Part shown: piece by piece, positions 1 to 7,449 of the stretch
Position numbering within the stretch: the first letter of the stretch is position 1
How the letters are laid out: each line of letters begins with the position of its first letter
IMG/VR virus record: IMGVR_UViG_3300043410_001607
Span: 1 to 30,015 of that record
DNA length: 30,015 bases
Strand: one strand, 5' to 3'
DNA from: a virus
Position numbers and translations under genes: made by a program
The notes under the pieces: generated by a model
What the model saw: only the letters and a program-made list of their open reading frames with translations
Told to the model about the DNA's origin: nothing
Database searches by the model: none

Positions 1-757
1 TTGGCTTTAACAAGCCGTCTGGATTATCAATAACCTGACTCAGTTTATAAGTTCTATATACTGGTTGATTGTCCCATGTCTTATATTGAGGAGTTCCTCC
101 CCATTCTAATAACATCATTCCTCTCTCATCGTCACCGGCATCGGCATAGTTATGCGGAAAAGCGTTTCCAATATAAACTATATTTCCTGTTGCTTGACGT
201 TTGTGAAAGTGCCCGCTAAACACGTAGTCCTGATGCACAAAATGATTTCTCTGTAATTGCCCATGATCAGGCATTTGAATCATAGCATTCATATAGAAAC
301 TTGGCAACTCTAAATGACCAAAAATGTATTTGCTTTTAATTTTTGGAATATCTTTCCATTCGTCACCTACTAACCAAGGAAGGATAGTTACATCACCGTC
401 AGTGAACGATTCTTTAATTGGAATAACGTTTGGGAATAGGCGCATAAATTCAACTGAGTTGATTTCTCGTTTATCTTTATAAAATAAATCGTGATTACCT
501 AATATAAAATAAACTTTTTCAAAAGATGAACTCAGCCGTTCTAAATTAGATACGGTATAGTTCATGGTGCTAACATCAGTAGTTGATCGATTATGATGCC
601 AGTCGCCTAGGAAGATGCAAGTTTCTGCACCCTCTGCTTTAGCAGTATCGCAAAACCATTTAACAAATTCCTCACAATCTATATTGTGAGTCCTGCTTCC
701 TGATTTTAACCCAAAGTGTATATCCGTAAAACATGCAGCTTTTTTAAATAGATTCAT
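1..757 (-). CDS. 47: gp47-like recombination endonuclease subunit (SbcD/Mre11-type phosphoesterase), C-terminus cut by window edge
   Basis: The frame opens at an ATG at 757-755 and stays open to the left edge, giving 252 visible residues; the C-terminus lies outside. The metallophosphoesterase signature is complete in order: D12-x-H14 near the N-terminus, GDWHHN at 51-56 (D52), GNHD at 87-90, GH at 147-148 and GHFH at 182-185. These residues bind the two catalytic metal ions in SbcD/Mre11-family nucleases. In T4 the gp46/gp47 pair processes DNA ends for recombination-dependent replication, and T4 also has genes 47 and 55 close together. Here the late sigma gene lies 31 bp upstream on the same strand, so the two are probably co-transcribed. 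I see no strong Shine-Dalgarno sequence. The gp46 ATPase partner would be expected further left, outside the window. The family is certain; the gp47 identity rests on context and overall similarity from memory. Confidence 0.9.
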   Translation of the reverse strand, partial: MNLFKKAACFTDIHFGLKSGSRTHNIDCEEFVKWFCDTAKAEGAETCIFLGDWHHNRSTTDVSTMNYTVSNLERLSSSFEKVYFILGNHDLFYKDKREINSVEFMRLFPNVIPIKESFTDGDVTILPWLVGDEWKDIPKIKSKYIFGHLELPSFYMNAMIQMPDHGQLQRNHFVHQDYVFSGHFHKRQATGNIVYIGNAFPHNYADAGDDERGMMLLEWGGTPQYKTWDNQPVYRTYKLSQVIDNPDGLLKP

Positions 758-788
758 ATGACGAGTTTAATATAATTTTTAATAAAGG

Positions 789-1640
789 TCAATCCCAATC
801 GTTACCATTATCAATAGTAACAGGAGCAGTCGTTGGGCCACTTCCGCTTCCCCATTGCCGTGTCCAACTTGGGTTCATACCGTTCATTTCTAAGATATCA
901 TCTCGAATATTTTGATTACGTTTTTCAATATTAATAATGCGAACAAAACTATTAGTAACAGCAGCGGTGTAGTAAGCAAACGGGTTATCGGATTTACTTT
1001 CGTCAAATTGCAAACCAATTTGAGTTAATTGAAGAATTGCTTGACCCTTCATTTCGTCGTTATATGTATAACCTCTAACGTTTCCTCTAGTTGCATACCT
1101 ATCACATAATTTTAAAAACATACGTGCTAAGTTGCTAGTCATTTGCCCGTGTTCTTTACTAAACACACCAGTGTTAATATCGCCCTTCCAATGGCTTTTT
1201 ACAACACAAATTAAATTATTGTTAGTGTCGAATTTCCAATGTTGGAAAGGGGGAAAATTTACTTTCTCATGACCGTCAGCAGTATTTTTAACGGTCTTTT
1301 TCCTTCCTGGAGCAAGCGGTATATGATCAAAGGTCATTACTCTAAAGACTACATCTTGTTTGTCAATTTTTTTGTAGTCTACTTCAAACTCTTTTGCAGG
1401 TATCTTTTTACCTTGTGCTAACATTGCTGCTTCGTGTGCTTGTTTAGCAAGTCTAGAAGCTCTATTTCTTTTTGCTTCTGCAATGGTCCTGATGTTAATT
1501 TTAGACAAGTTTGGAACAATTAAATCGTACTCCAAATATGCTTTATCAGTGGATGAGCAGTATGTATTTTTACTTAGGTGTATTTCTTTTAGTAGGTCTT
1601 TATTTGTTAGGTACTTAATTTTAGGTACGGTAGTATTCAT
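789..1640 (-). CDS. 55: gp55-like late-transcription sigma factor, with long N-terminal extension
   Basis: This 283-residue protein has its T4 gp55-like part in the C-terminal third, about residues 165-260. Landmarks are RYATRGN then GYTYNDEM (190-197), FDESKSDNPFAYYT (212-225) and SFVRIINIEKR (231-241). These match the sigma-70 region 2-like core of the T4 late sigma, which recognises the TATAAATA-type late promoter with host core polymerase. T4 gp55 is about 185 residues, so roughly the first 165 here are extra. They contain a basic Ala/Arg-rich helix (about 51-80) and a His/Trp/Pro-rich segment (about 104-150) that I cannot assign. The C-terminus ends in Gly/Ser/Thr-rich sequence and NDWD, not an obvious hydrophobic clamp-binding tail. 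The start is supported by GGGAG at 1656-1652, 11 nt upstream of the ATG. It is transcribed away from the late structural genes and is probably an early or middle gene. Confidence 0.85.
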   Translation of the reverse strand: MNTTVPKIKYLTNKDLLKEIHLSKNTYCSSTDKAYLEYDLIVPNLSKINIRTIAEAKRNRASRLAKQAHEAAMLAQGKKIPAKEFEVDYKKIDKQDVVFRVMTFDHIPLAPGRKKTVKNTADGHEKVNFPPFQHWKFDTNNNLICVVKSHWKGDINTGVFSKEHGQMTSNLARMFLKLCDRYATRGNVRGYTYNDEMKGQAILQLTQIGLQFDESKSDNPFAYYTAAVTNSFVRIINIEKRNQNIRDDILEMNGMNPSWTRQWGSGSGPTTAPVTIDNGNDWD

Positions 1641-1666
1641 TCAGTATATATCTCCCTTTTATTAAT

Positions 1667-1675
1667 ATAATAGCA
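1667..1675 (-). promoter_or_regulatory. Possible early promoter (extended -10) for the gp55-47 genes
   Basis: On the minus strand this reads TGC followed by TATTAT, an extended -10 (TGn plus a near-consensus hexamer) of the host sigma-70 type. A start about 7 nt downstream would give a leader of about 20 nt carrying the GGGAG ribosome site at 1656-1652 before the ATG at 1640. A TTGTCA lies upstream at 1686-1681 but is only 8 nt from the hexamer, so it cannot serve as its -35. The assignment rests on one short motif in AT-rich DNA. Confidence 0.35.
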
Positions 1676-1687
1676 CATTTTGACAAG

Positions 1688-1695
1688 AATAAATA
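1688..1695 (+). promoter_or_regulatory. T4-type late promoter (AATAAATA) for the hub/tube-cap block
   Basis: AATAAATA fits the NATAAATA late-promoter consensus recognised by gp55-type sigma in T4-like marine phages. By T4 geometry transcription would start near 1701. That leaves a leader of about 14 nt with GGAG at 1704-1707, 7 nt before the ATG at 1715. It sits in the divergent gap between the late sigma gene and the first right-reading structural gene. Confidence 0.7.
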
Positions 1696-1714
1696 GACTA
1701 AACGGAGTATTTTT

Positions 1715-2848
1715 ATGCCATTATCGCTGAATCCATTAGCCCAATTAGTTAACAATGTTTCTCAAAGTATAAGCGGAGCAGCTAGTCAGGCTGGTACCAG
1801 CTTAAACAATATGACTGCCTCTTTATCTAAGACAAACTTAGATGCTGTATCATCTAGAATTTCTGGAGGATTAGGCAGCGGATTAAACGGAATTACCGCA
1901 GGAGTTGGAAACTCTATTGACCAAGGTATGGCAGGTGTAAGGGGTTTAACAGGATCAATTAGCGGAACTGGTTTGCCAGCTTTAGGAGGGATAACAGGCC
2001 AGGCACAAAATTTAGTATCTAAAGTTGGTACCGGAGTTGGAACTATTAGTAATGTTACTTCTGACATTGCTACCTCTCTTAATAAATTAGGCGGTGGAAA
2101 CATTGCAGGCGGATTAATGGGTATTGCGGGTGCGGTTTCAAAAGCAGCTGGGCAGTTGAATAATATTTTAAGTCTTGCAAGAGGAATTAATTTACCCTCA
2201 AATGCAGAATTATTTCAAACACGAGGAGCAGTTGTATCAATGACCCCTGTGCCGGGAAATGACTGGCGTGTTAGAATTAATTGCAATTGGGAATTATTTA
2301 ACTCTCCTCTATTTGATTCAACCTTAAAAGAAACCGGCGGACTTGTATGGCCATATCTACCAAACATTACGGTGTCTTCAAAGGCAAATTATAGCCAATT
2401 AGATCCTGTGCATAATATATATCCTTTCCAGGCTTATAAAAGTAGTGCTATTGAAGACATTCAGATTAGCGGAGAGTTTTCAGTTGAAACAGAAACAGAT
2501 GCATACTATTGGGTTGCTGCAACAACCTGGTTAAGAACGGTTACAAAAATGTTTTATGGCACAGGACCAAACGTAGGAAATCCTCCAATTATTTGTCAAT
2601 TAACCGGATATGGTAGTAATGTGTTTAACACCGTTCCGGTGGTGATTAAATCAACTAGTTTTGATTTTAAAGAAGATGTGCAGTATGTTAAATGTCAAAT
2701 AAATGGAATGGCACAACCAACATGGGTGCCAACACTAAGTACTATCTCAGTTACGGTATCTCCAATTTACAACAGAGCAAGATTGCGTCAATTTAGTTTA
2801 GAAGATTTTGCTTCAGGCGACACAGCAAAAACAACAGGATTCCTATAA
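1715..2848 (+). CDS. Baseplate tail-tube cap/initiator-like protein (T4 gp48/gp54 type)
   Basis: This is a 377-residue protein in two parts. Residues 1-160 are low-complexity and rich in Gly, Ser, Ala and Asn, with many short amphipathic stretches and no Cys. Residues 165-377 form a compact domain with GNDWRVRI (181-188), a W-P-Y segment near 213-215, a 'YPFQAYKSSAIEDI' stretch and a C-terminal TWVPT followed by SVTVSPIYNRARLRQFSLEDFASG. That C-terminal pattern is what I associate with T4-like phage tube-cap proteins that sit on the hub and start tail-tube polymerisation. The position directly before gp53 and the hub genes agrees. The T4 gp48 length (364 residues) is close, gp54 (320) less so, and I cannot decide between the two. 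The start is supported by GGAG at 1704-1707. The gene following begins 1 bp after the stop. Confidence 0.6.
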   Translation: MPLSLNPLAQLVNNVSQSISGAASQAGTSLNNMTASLSKTNLDAVSSRISGGLGSGLNGITAGVGNSIDQGMAGVRGLTGSISGTGLPALGGITGQAQNLVSKVGTGVGTISNVTSDIATSLNKLGGGNIAGGLMGIAGAVSKAAGQLNNILSLARGINLPSNAELFQTRGAVVSMTPVPGNDWRVRINCNWELFNSPLFDSTLKETGGLVWPYLPNITVSSKANYSQLDPVHNIYPFQAYKSSAIEDIQISGEFSVETETDAYYWVAATTWLRTVTKMFYGTGPNVGNPPIICQLTGYGSNVFNTVPVVIKSTSFDFKEDVQYVKCQINGMAQPTWVPTLSTISVTVSPIYNRARLRQFSLEDFASGDTAKTTGFL

Positions 2849-2849
2849 T

Positions 2850-3149
2850 ATGGCAAAGTATAGACAAAGCTCTCCTTATTTTCTTACCAAGCAAAACAAT
2901 TTATATCTTGAATTGTTGTCTATTCGTCCTATACCTGCAGAAACAGACGACTTCAAATACAAAATAGAAAATCAATATAAACATAGACCTGATTTATTAT
3001 CCTTTGATTTATATGGAACCCCTAAGCTATGGTGGGTTTTCGTTCAACGAAATATGGACACAATCAAAGATCCTATCTACGACTTTGAACCGGGAGTTGA
3101 AATATATCTTCCAAAAAAAAGCAACCTAGAAAGATTTTTAGGAATATAA
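2850..3149 (+). CDS. 53: gp53-like baseplate wedge protein
   Basis: The protein has 99 residues starting MAKYRQS. Its core has NQYKHRPDLLSFDLYGTPKL (41-60) followed by WWVFVQRN and then IKDPIYDFEPG and IYLP. This is the recognisable core of T4 gp53, the wedge component with a LysM-like fold that helps join wedges to the hub. T4 gp53 is about twice as long (196 residues), so this form keeps essentially only the core domain, as is common in marine relatives. The frame is open further upstream (ATG at 2808), but that start would lie inside the preceding gene. The ATG at 2850 follows the upstream stop by 1 bp and has AGGA at 2836-2839, 10 nt away, so I choose it. The next gene starts 1 bp after the stop. 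Confidence 0.82.
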   Translation: MAKYRQSSPYFLTKQNNLYLELLSIRPIPAETDDFKYKIENQYKHRPDLLSFDLYGTPKLWWVFVQRNMDTIKDPIYDFEPGVEIYLPKKSNLERFLGI

Positions 3150-3150
3150 C

Positions 3151-5457
3151 ATGGCAATTGATTTTCGAAACATTGGTAAAGCCTTCGAAACATTAACTAA
3201 ACCCGACGGCACTGGTTTAGACCCATTTGCCACAGCTTCAAATATTACTTTTGGTTTTGCAAAAACTTCTTCAGATATAAAATTAAGTTTATTGCAAGGC
3301 AAAACGCCCGCTGGAACAGATGCAAGAGCGACCATTACTGCTGGAAATAATGAAAGAATAAAACCAAAGCAACGAGGATTTCCTAATCAACTAGAACAAT
3401 TTGCATCTTATAATGTTCTATGGACACTGGCATGTTTAAAACCAGAAGAAGCAAACAATCCGTATCTGTATAGAAACTCTGCATTTGTTGAAAAACAAGT
3501 TGTATTTTCGTCAGGCGGTCGATACGATAATGAAAGAGCCGCAACAGCATATGGTGCTCCTGAATACTTTATTCAAAATTTTTCAATGGATACATTGATG
3601 ACAGGAACTCCAGCCACAGGTTCTTCAAATGCTATTAATTTTACATTTGAGATTGTTGAACCATATAGCATGGGATTATTTCTACAAAGTCTTCAAGTTG
3701 CTGCCAATGCCGCAGGATATCCAAGTTATCTTGAAGAAGCAGTTTATTGTTTAAAAATGGAATTTGTTGGATTTGATCAAGACATGAAATCTTATGCATC
3801 AGTAAAGCCAAAATTCTTTTTAATGTTATTAAAGAAAACAACATTTAATGTTACTGAATCTGGAAGCACTTATAAGTTTGAAGCAATTGTGTATAACCAA
3901 GAAGGGTTTTCTGAAACATATACAGCATTAAAAACTGATATAGCAATTACAGGCGGATCTGTAAAAGAATTATTGTCGGGGAAAGAAAGAAGTTTAATGA
4001 CCGTATTAAACGAGCACGAACAAAAATCTGTTCCTGAATTAAAAACGTATCCTGACAAATATGAAATTCATTTTCCAGAAAATTCTTATGATCCTATTCC
4101 CGGAGTTGAACCAGACGATGCAGGAAACAGAGCAGTTATTAATACAGCAAATGAAAGAATAATTTCAAAAAGTGCAACTTACTCTAACCCTGAAGACGAT
4201 CCTGCATACTTTATTTCAAATGCAATTGGCAATGCAAGTTTTAATTTCCAGGCAGACTCTGGAGGAAATTATGTTGCACCAAAAGCAGAAGATGCTTATG
4301 ACGAGGAAACAGGCAAAGTTAATAGAGATAAAGTTTCAATTAGTGCAAAAGAACGAACATTTAATTATGCACAAAAACAATCTATATTAGAAGTTATTAC
4401 TCAGGCAATTGAAGAATCTGATTATGCTGCTAAAGCACTTAAAGAATCTAATATTGATCCTACAGGTATGATTAACTGGTTTAGGATTGATGTACAAACG
4501 CAACTTTTAAATTGGGATCCTAAATTTAAAAAATATTCTAAACGTATTATCTTTAGAGTTATGCCTTATAAGATTCATAATTCTGTGTTTACTAACCCAA
4601 ATGCTGTTCCTTTAGGATACGATCAATTAGAAGAGCAAATAGTTAAACAATACAATTATATCTATACCGGTACAAATAATGATTTGTTAAGATTTGATAT
4701 ACAAATTAATAATTCTTTTTATACAGCAGTTGCGTCAAATAGGATTGAAGACGCAGGCCGACTTGCAAATAAAGATTTGCAGACCTCGGGAGATCCTCAG
4801 CAGAATAAAGCAGAAGTTGAAAAAGGATCCGGCGGAGTTACCGCTGCTAAAAGTCCTACAGGAAGTAGACCTGTTGCACAAGATGTTAACGCTATTAAAT
4901 TACCGTTTGGTGGTTCTGGTAATTTAACAGACGAGCAAGTTATTGCTAATAATTTTCATAAAGCATTTCTCGAAAGTTCTCAAGCTGAAATGGTAAAAAT
5001 ATCAGCAGAAATTATTGGCGATCCTTATTGGATGGTTGATAGTGGTATGGGAGGGTATTTTGCAGGACCCGGAGAAACAGAACAAATCACAGAAGATGGA
5101 ACTGCAAACTATGAGGCAGGAGATACTTTTATCTATATAAGATTTAGAACGCCAATTGAACCAAAAGAAGAAGAAGGAACATATTTGTTTGTAGGCGAAT
5201 CGGATAGTCCGTTTAGCGGAATTTACAAAGTTATTAAATGTCAAAATAATTTTTCTGAAGGTTTGTTTAAGCAAACCTTAGAATGCATTAGAATGCCATT
5301 ACAACCTAATGATCTTGATGATAAGGTTGATCCAGATAAACAAAGTACTCTTATGTACAATACAGATAATGTTAAACCAGAATCATCATCTCCAGTTGAT
5401 ACAGATGATGCCGGTGACGAAGGTGCACCGTCAGAACCACCAATATATTTTGCTTGA
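3151..5457 (+). CDS. Putative baseplate hub structural protein (gp27-like by position)
   Basis: This 768-residue soluble protein has no signal peptide or membrane segment. The N-terminal third contains a PNQLEQFASYNVLW stretch and the segment FEIVEPYSMGLFLQSL, a pattern found in hub/tube-fold proteins of T4-like phages. Residues about 413-530 hold a second conserved block: helical LEVITQAIEESDYAAKAL, then GMINWFRIDVQTQLL, IIFRVMPYKIH, YNYIYTGTNNDLLRFDIQIN. A third block around GDPYWMVDSG (623-632) precedes a beta-rich domain. The last 40 residues are acidic, Ser/Pro-rich and probably disordered. Lying immediately before the gp5-like spike, it is the best candidate for the gp27 role: the trimeric hub that carries the spike and docks the tube. 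Sequence alone does not prove gp27 homology. AGGA at 3140-3143 supports the start. Confidence 0.6.
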   Translation: MAIDFRNIGKAFETLTKPDGTGLDPFATASNITFGFAKTSSDIKLSLLQGKTPAGTDARATITAGNNERIKPKQRGFPNQLEQFASYNVLWTLACLKPEEANNPYLYRNSAFVEKQVVFSSGGRYDNERAATAYGAPEYFIQNFSMDTLMTGTPATGSSNAINFTFEIVEPYSMGLFLQSLQVAANAAGYPSYLEEAVYCLKMEFVGFDQDMKSYASVKPKFFLMLLKKTTFNVTESGSTYKFEAIVYNQEGFSETYTALKTDIAITGGSVKELLSGKERSLMTVLNEHEQKSVPELKTYPDKYEIHFPENSYDPIPGVEPDDAGNRAVINTANERIISKSATYSNPEDDPAYFISNAIGNASFNFQADSGGNYVAPKAEDAYDEETGKVNRDKVSISAKERTFNYAQKQSILEVITQAIEESDYAAKALKESNIDPTGMINWFRIDVQTQLLNWDPKFKKYSKRIIFRVMPYKIHNSVFTNPNAVPLGYDQLEEQIVKQYNYIYTGTNNDLLRFDIQINNSFYTAVASNRIEDAGRLANKDLQTSGDPQQNKAEVEKGSGGVTAAKSPTGSRPVAQDVNAIKLPFGGSGNLTDEQVIANNFHKAFLESSQAEMVKISAEIIGDPYWMVDSGMGGYFAGPGETEQITEDGTANYEAGDTFIYIRFRTPIEPKEEEGTYLFVGESDSPFSGIYKVIKCQNNFSEGLFKQTLECIRMPLQPNDLDDKVDPDKQSTLMYNTDNVKPESSSPVDTDDAGDEGAPSEPPIYFA

Positions 5458-5460
5458 GGT
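5455..5460 (+). promoter_or_regulatory. Ribosome binding site overlapping the upstream stop codon, sets the gp5-like start
   Basis: TGAGGT contains the stop of the hub gene (5455-5457) and a strong Shine-Dalgarno match. Two ATGs follow in different frames, at 5462 and 5466. Only the one at 5466, 5 nt from the site, opens the long frame. The arrangement implies translational coupling. Confidence 0.7.
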
Positions 5461-5465
5461 AATGA

Positions 5466-6968
5466 ATGGCAGAGTCAGTTAGAAAACCGCAGAATCAAAA
5501 ATCTAGTCAAGGAATTGGAAACGGTCCATATCTTGCTAAAGTAGTGAGTCATTTAGATCCGTCATTTATGTCGGGTCTAGAAGTTACCCTATTAAGAGAT
5601 TCTGCAAATGAAATTGGAGACGAAAGTCAAACATACCCTGTAAAATATCTAACTCCGTTTTACGGAAGTACTGCCTACGAGTTCATGGGCAAGAATACAG
5701 GAAATGCAGATGCATATAATGATACACAAAAATCATACGGTATGTGGTTCACACCGCCGGATATTGGCGTAACCGTACTTGTAATATTTGTTGACGGCAA
5801 TCCTTCGGAAGGATATTTTATTGGATGTGTTCCAAGTAGATTTGCTAATAACATGATTCCTGCAATTGGCGGAACTGAGCTTGTAGATATTTCTCCTGCC
5901 GACAAATCTAAGTATTCGACCAGTATGCCGTTGCCTGTAGCAGAAGTTAATAGAAAAGCAAATGATCTAACTAAAAGCACAGCGGTAGATAAAATTAAAA
6001 AACCAGTTCATCCTATGGCTGATAGGTTTTTAAAACAAGGATTAATTGAAGATGACGCACGGGGTGTAACAACTTCTAGTGTTAGAAGAAATGTGCCTAA
6101 TATGGTATTTGGAATTCTTACTCCAGGCCCGTTGGATCAAAGAGATGGTGCAAAAAAATCAAATATTGGACGAAAAGATTCTTCAACTAAATCGCCTGTT
6201 CCTGTAGGCAGGTTAGGCGGAACACAACTTGTTTTTGATGACGGCGATGATAGGTATTATAGAAAAACTCCAGCTAGCGAAGGAGGTGTTGAATATCTTG
6301 AGGGAAACAAAGGCAACAAAGATATTCCTTATAACGAATATTTTAGAGTTCGAACAAGAACTGGACATCAAATATTGATGCATAATTCAGAAGATTTAAT
6401 TTATATAGGCAATGCTAGAGGTACATCCTGGGTTGAATTAACCAGCAACGGAAAAATAGACATTTATGCTCAAGATAGTATCAGCATCCATTCTGAAAAT
6501 GACTTAAACATTCGAGCAGATAGAGATATTAATTTAGAAGCTGGTAGGAATTTTAACGTTAGAAGTGTACTTGGAGCAGTACATATTGATGCAACTACAA
6601 ATTTAGAATTAGTTGTTGGGGCAAACGGTTATCTAACAACTTTAGGAAGCATTCATTTAAATGCAGCCGGAGATGCAAATATTACGGCAGCAGGAAACAG
6701 CAATATAAAAAGTGCGCATCATATTGAAACAGCAGGTGCAATTGATATGAACGGTCCTGCCGCAACTCCTGCAACAAAAGCACTACCGTTGTCATTAAAC
6801 GATAATTTAGTAACTGACGGATCTCTTGAATGGGCTAAAACAAAATATATTAAATCTGATCCTGTTAAAAGTATTATGAAACGTATACCAATGCACGAAC
6901 CGTGGCCGCTACACGAAAACCAAGCGCCACAATTTGTTACTCCAGATAACACAGATAGGGATGCTTAA
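5466..6968 (+). CDS. 5: gp5-like baseplate hub spike (OB-fold plus beta-helix, no lysozyme domain)
   Basis: The protein has 500 residues. An N-terminal OB-fold-like domain spans about 20-125 (GPYLAKVVSHLDP, PPDIGVTVLVIFVDGNPSEGYFIGCV). A linker of about 130 residues follows, then a beta domain (about 240-325). From residue 331 to about 430 there is a clear octad repeat, for example IDIYAQDS, ISIHSEND, LNIRADRD and INLEAGRN. This is the signature of the triple-stranded beta-helix needle of T4 gp5 and VgrG spikes. T4 gp5 has a lysozyme domain between the OB-fold and the helix; I find no such domain here. The C-terminus carries HEPWPLHEN (477-485), a motif I recall from other marine gp5-like spikes, with unknown role. 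The gene overlaps neither neighbour, and gp25 follows after 2 bp. Confidence 0.82.
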   Translation: MAESVRKPQNQKSSQGIGNGPYLAKVVSHLDPSFMSGLEVTLLRDSANEIGDESQTYPVKYLTPFYGSTAYEFMGKNTGNADAYNDTQKSYGMWFTPPDIGVTVLVIFVDGNPSEGYFIGCVPSRFANNMIPAIGGTELVDISPADKSKYSTSMPLPVAEVNRKANDLTKSTAVDKIKKPVHPMADRFLKQGLIEDDARGVTTSSVRRNVPNMVFGILTPGPLDQRDGAKKSNIGRKDSSTKSPVPVGRLGGTQLVFDDGDDRYYRKTPASEGGVEYLEGNKGNKDIPYNEYFRVRTRTGHQILMHNSEDLIYIGNARGTSWVELTSNGKIDIYAQDSISIHSENDLNIRADRDINLEAGRNFNVRSVLGAVHIDATTNLELVVGANGYLTTLGSIHLNAAGDANITAAGNSNIKSAHHIETAGAIDMNGPAATPATKALPLSLNDNLVTDGSLEWAKTKYIKSDPVKSIMKRIPMHEPWPLHENQAPQFVTPDNTDRDA

Positions 6969-6970
6969 TC

Positions 6971-7408
6971 ATGGCAAAATTATATAATCAAAAAACGGTT
7001 GCAAGTAATACCGCATCTGTTGGCAATCAAAATATTACAGAATTTACCTATAAAGGTTTCTGTTCAACAGAAACAAAAAAAGGATATAAGCTATATGATA
7101 TTGATCTTGTTAAACAAGATCTAATCAATCATTTTTATATTCGCAAAGGTGAAAAATTAGAGAATCCAAATTTTGGTACGGTAATTTGGGATTTATTATT
7201 TGAACAATTTACAGAAGATGTAAAAAAATTAATTGCTAAAGATGTTGAAGAAATTATCAATTACGATCCAAGAATTGCAGTTAATTCGGTGATTGTTGAC
7301 AGCACAGATCAAGGAATTAGAATAGAAGCAGAGCTAGTATATCTGCCATTTAATGTTAGCGAGCGTATGACTTTTGACTTTGACAGGTTGAATTACTCAG
7401 TTAACTGA
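6971..7408 (+). CDS. 25: gp25-like baseplate wedge protein
   Basis: This 145-residue protein belongs to the gp25 / GPW family of baseplate proteins. Visible family features are DIDLVKQDLINHF (43-55), IRKGE (57-61), NPNFGTVIWDLLFE (65-78) and a following helix, DVKKLIAKDVEEII, leading to DPRI (99-102) and an amphipathic beta C-terminus. In T4, gp25 bridges gp6/gp53 and gives the first contact for the contractile sheath. The first 40 residues are an extension rich in Thr/Asn that looks like a flexible arm. An AGGGA at 6957-6961 inside the end of the gp5-like gene lies 9 nt before the ATG. Gene order spike-25-6 is the usual T4-like order. After the stop there is a 41-bp gap holding a new late promoter. 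Confidence 0.88.
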   Translation: MAKLYNQKTVASNTASVGNQNITEFTYKGFCSTETKKGYKLYDIDLVKQDLINHFYIRKGEKLENPNFGTVIWDLLFEQFTEDVKKLIAKDVEEIINYDPRIAVNSVIVDSTDQGIRIEAELVYLPFNVSERMTFDFDRLNYSVN

Positions 7409-7424
7409 CCAGTTTATTTTCCGC

Positions 7425-7432
7425 GATAAATA
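7425..7432 (+). promoter_or_regulatory. T4-type late promoter (GATAAATA) before gp6
   Basis: GATAAATA matches the NATAAATA late consensus and lies in the only real intergenic gap (7409-7449) of the wedge region. The predicted start near 7438 leaves a leader of only about 12 nt, beginning at AGGA (7439-7442), which is 7 nt before the gp6 ATG at 7450. The geometry resembles the site at 1688-1695. Confidence 0.65.
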
Positions 7433-7449
7433 TTGAATAGGACTATAAA

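Noticed and set aside
1681-1686. TTGTCA on the minus strand as a -35 box for the sigma gene
   Set aside because: It lies 8 nt from the best -10 hexamer (1672-1667). At a 17-nt spacing the -10 would be AATAAA, which is poor.
2808-2849. Longer N-terminus for the gp53-like protein from the ATG at 2808
   Set aside because: It would overlap the preceding gene by 41 bp and adds 14 residues not resembling gp53. The ATG at 2850 has a ribosome site and normal spacing.
7403-7414. Inverted repeat AACTG-AC-CAGTT followed by T-rich sequence after gp25, as a terminator
   Set aside because: The stem is only 5 bp with a 2-nt loop and low GC, so it is unlikely to terminate transcription.
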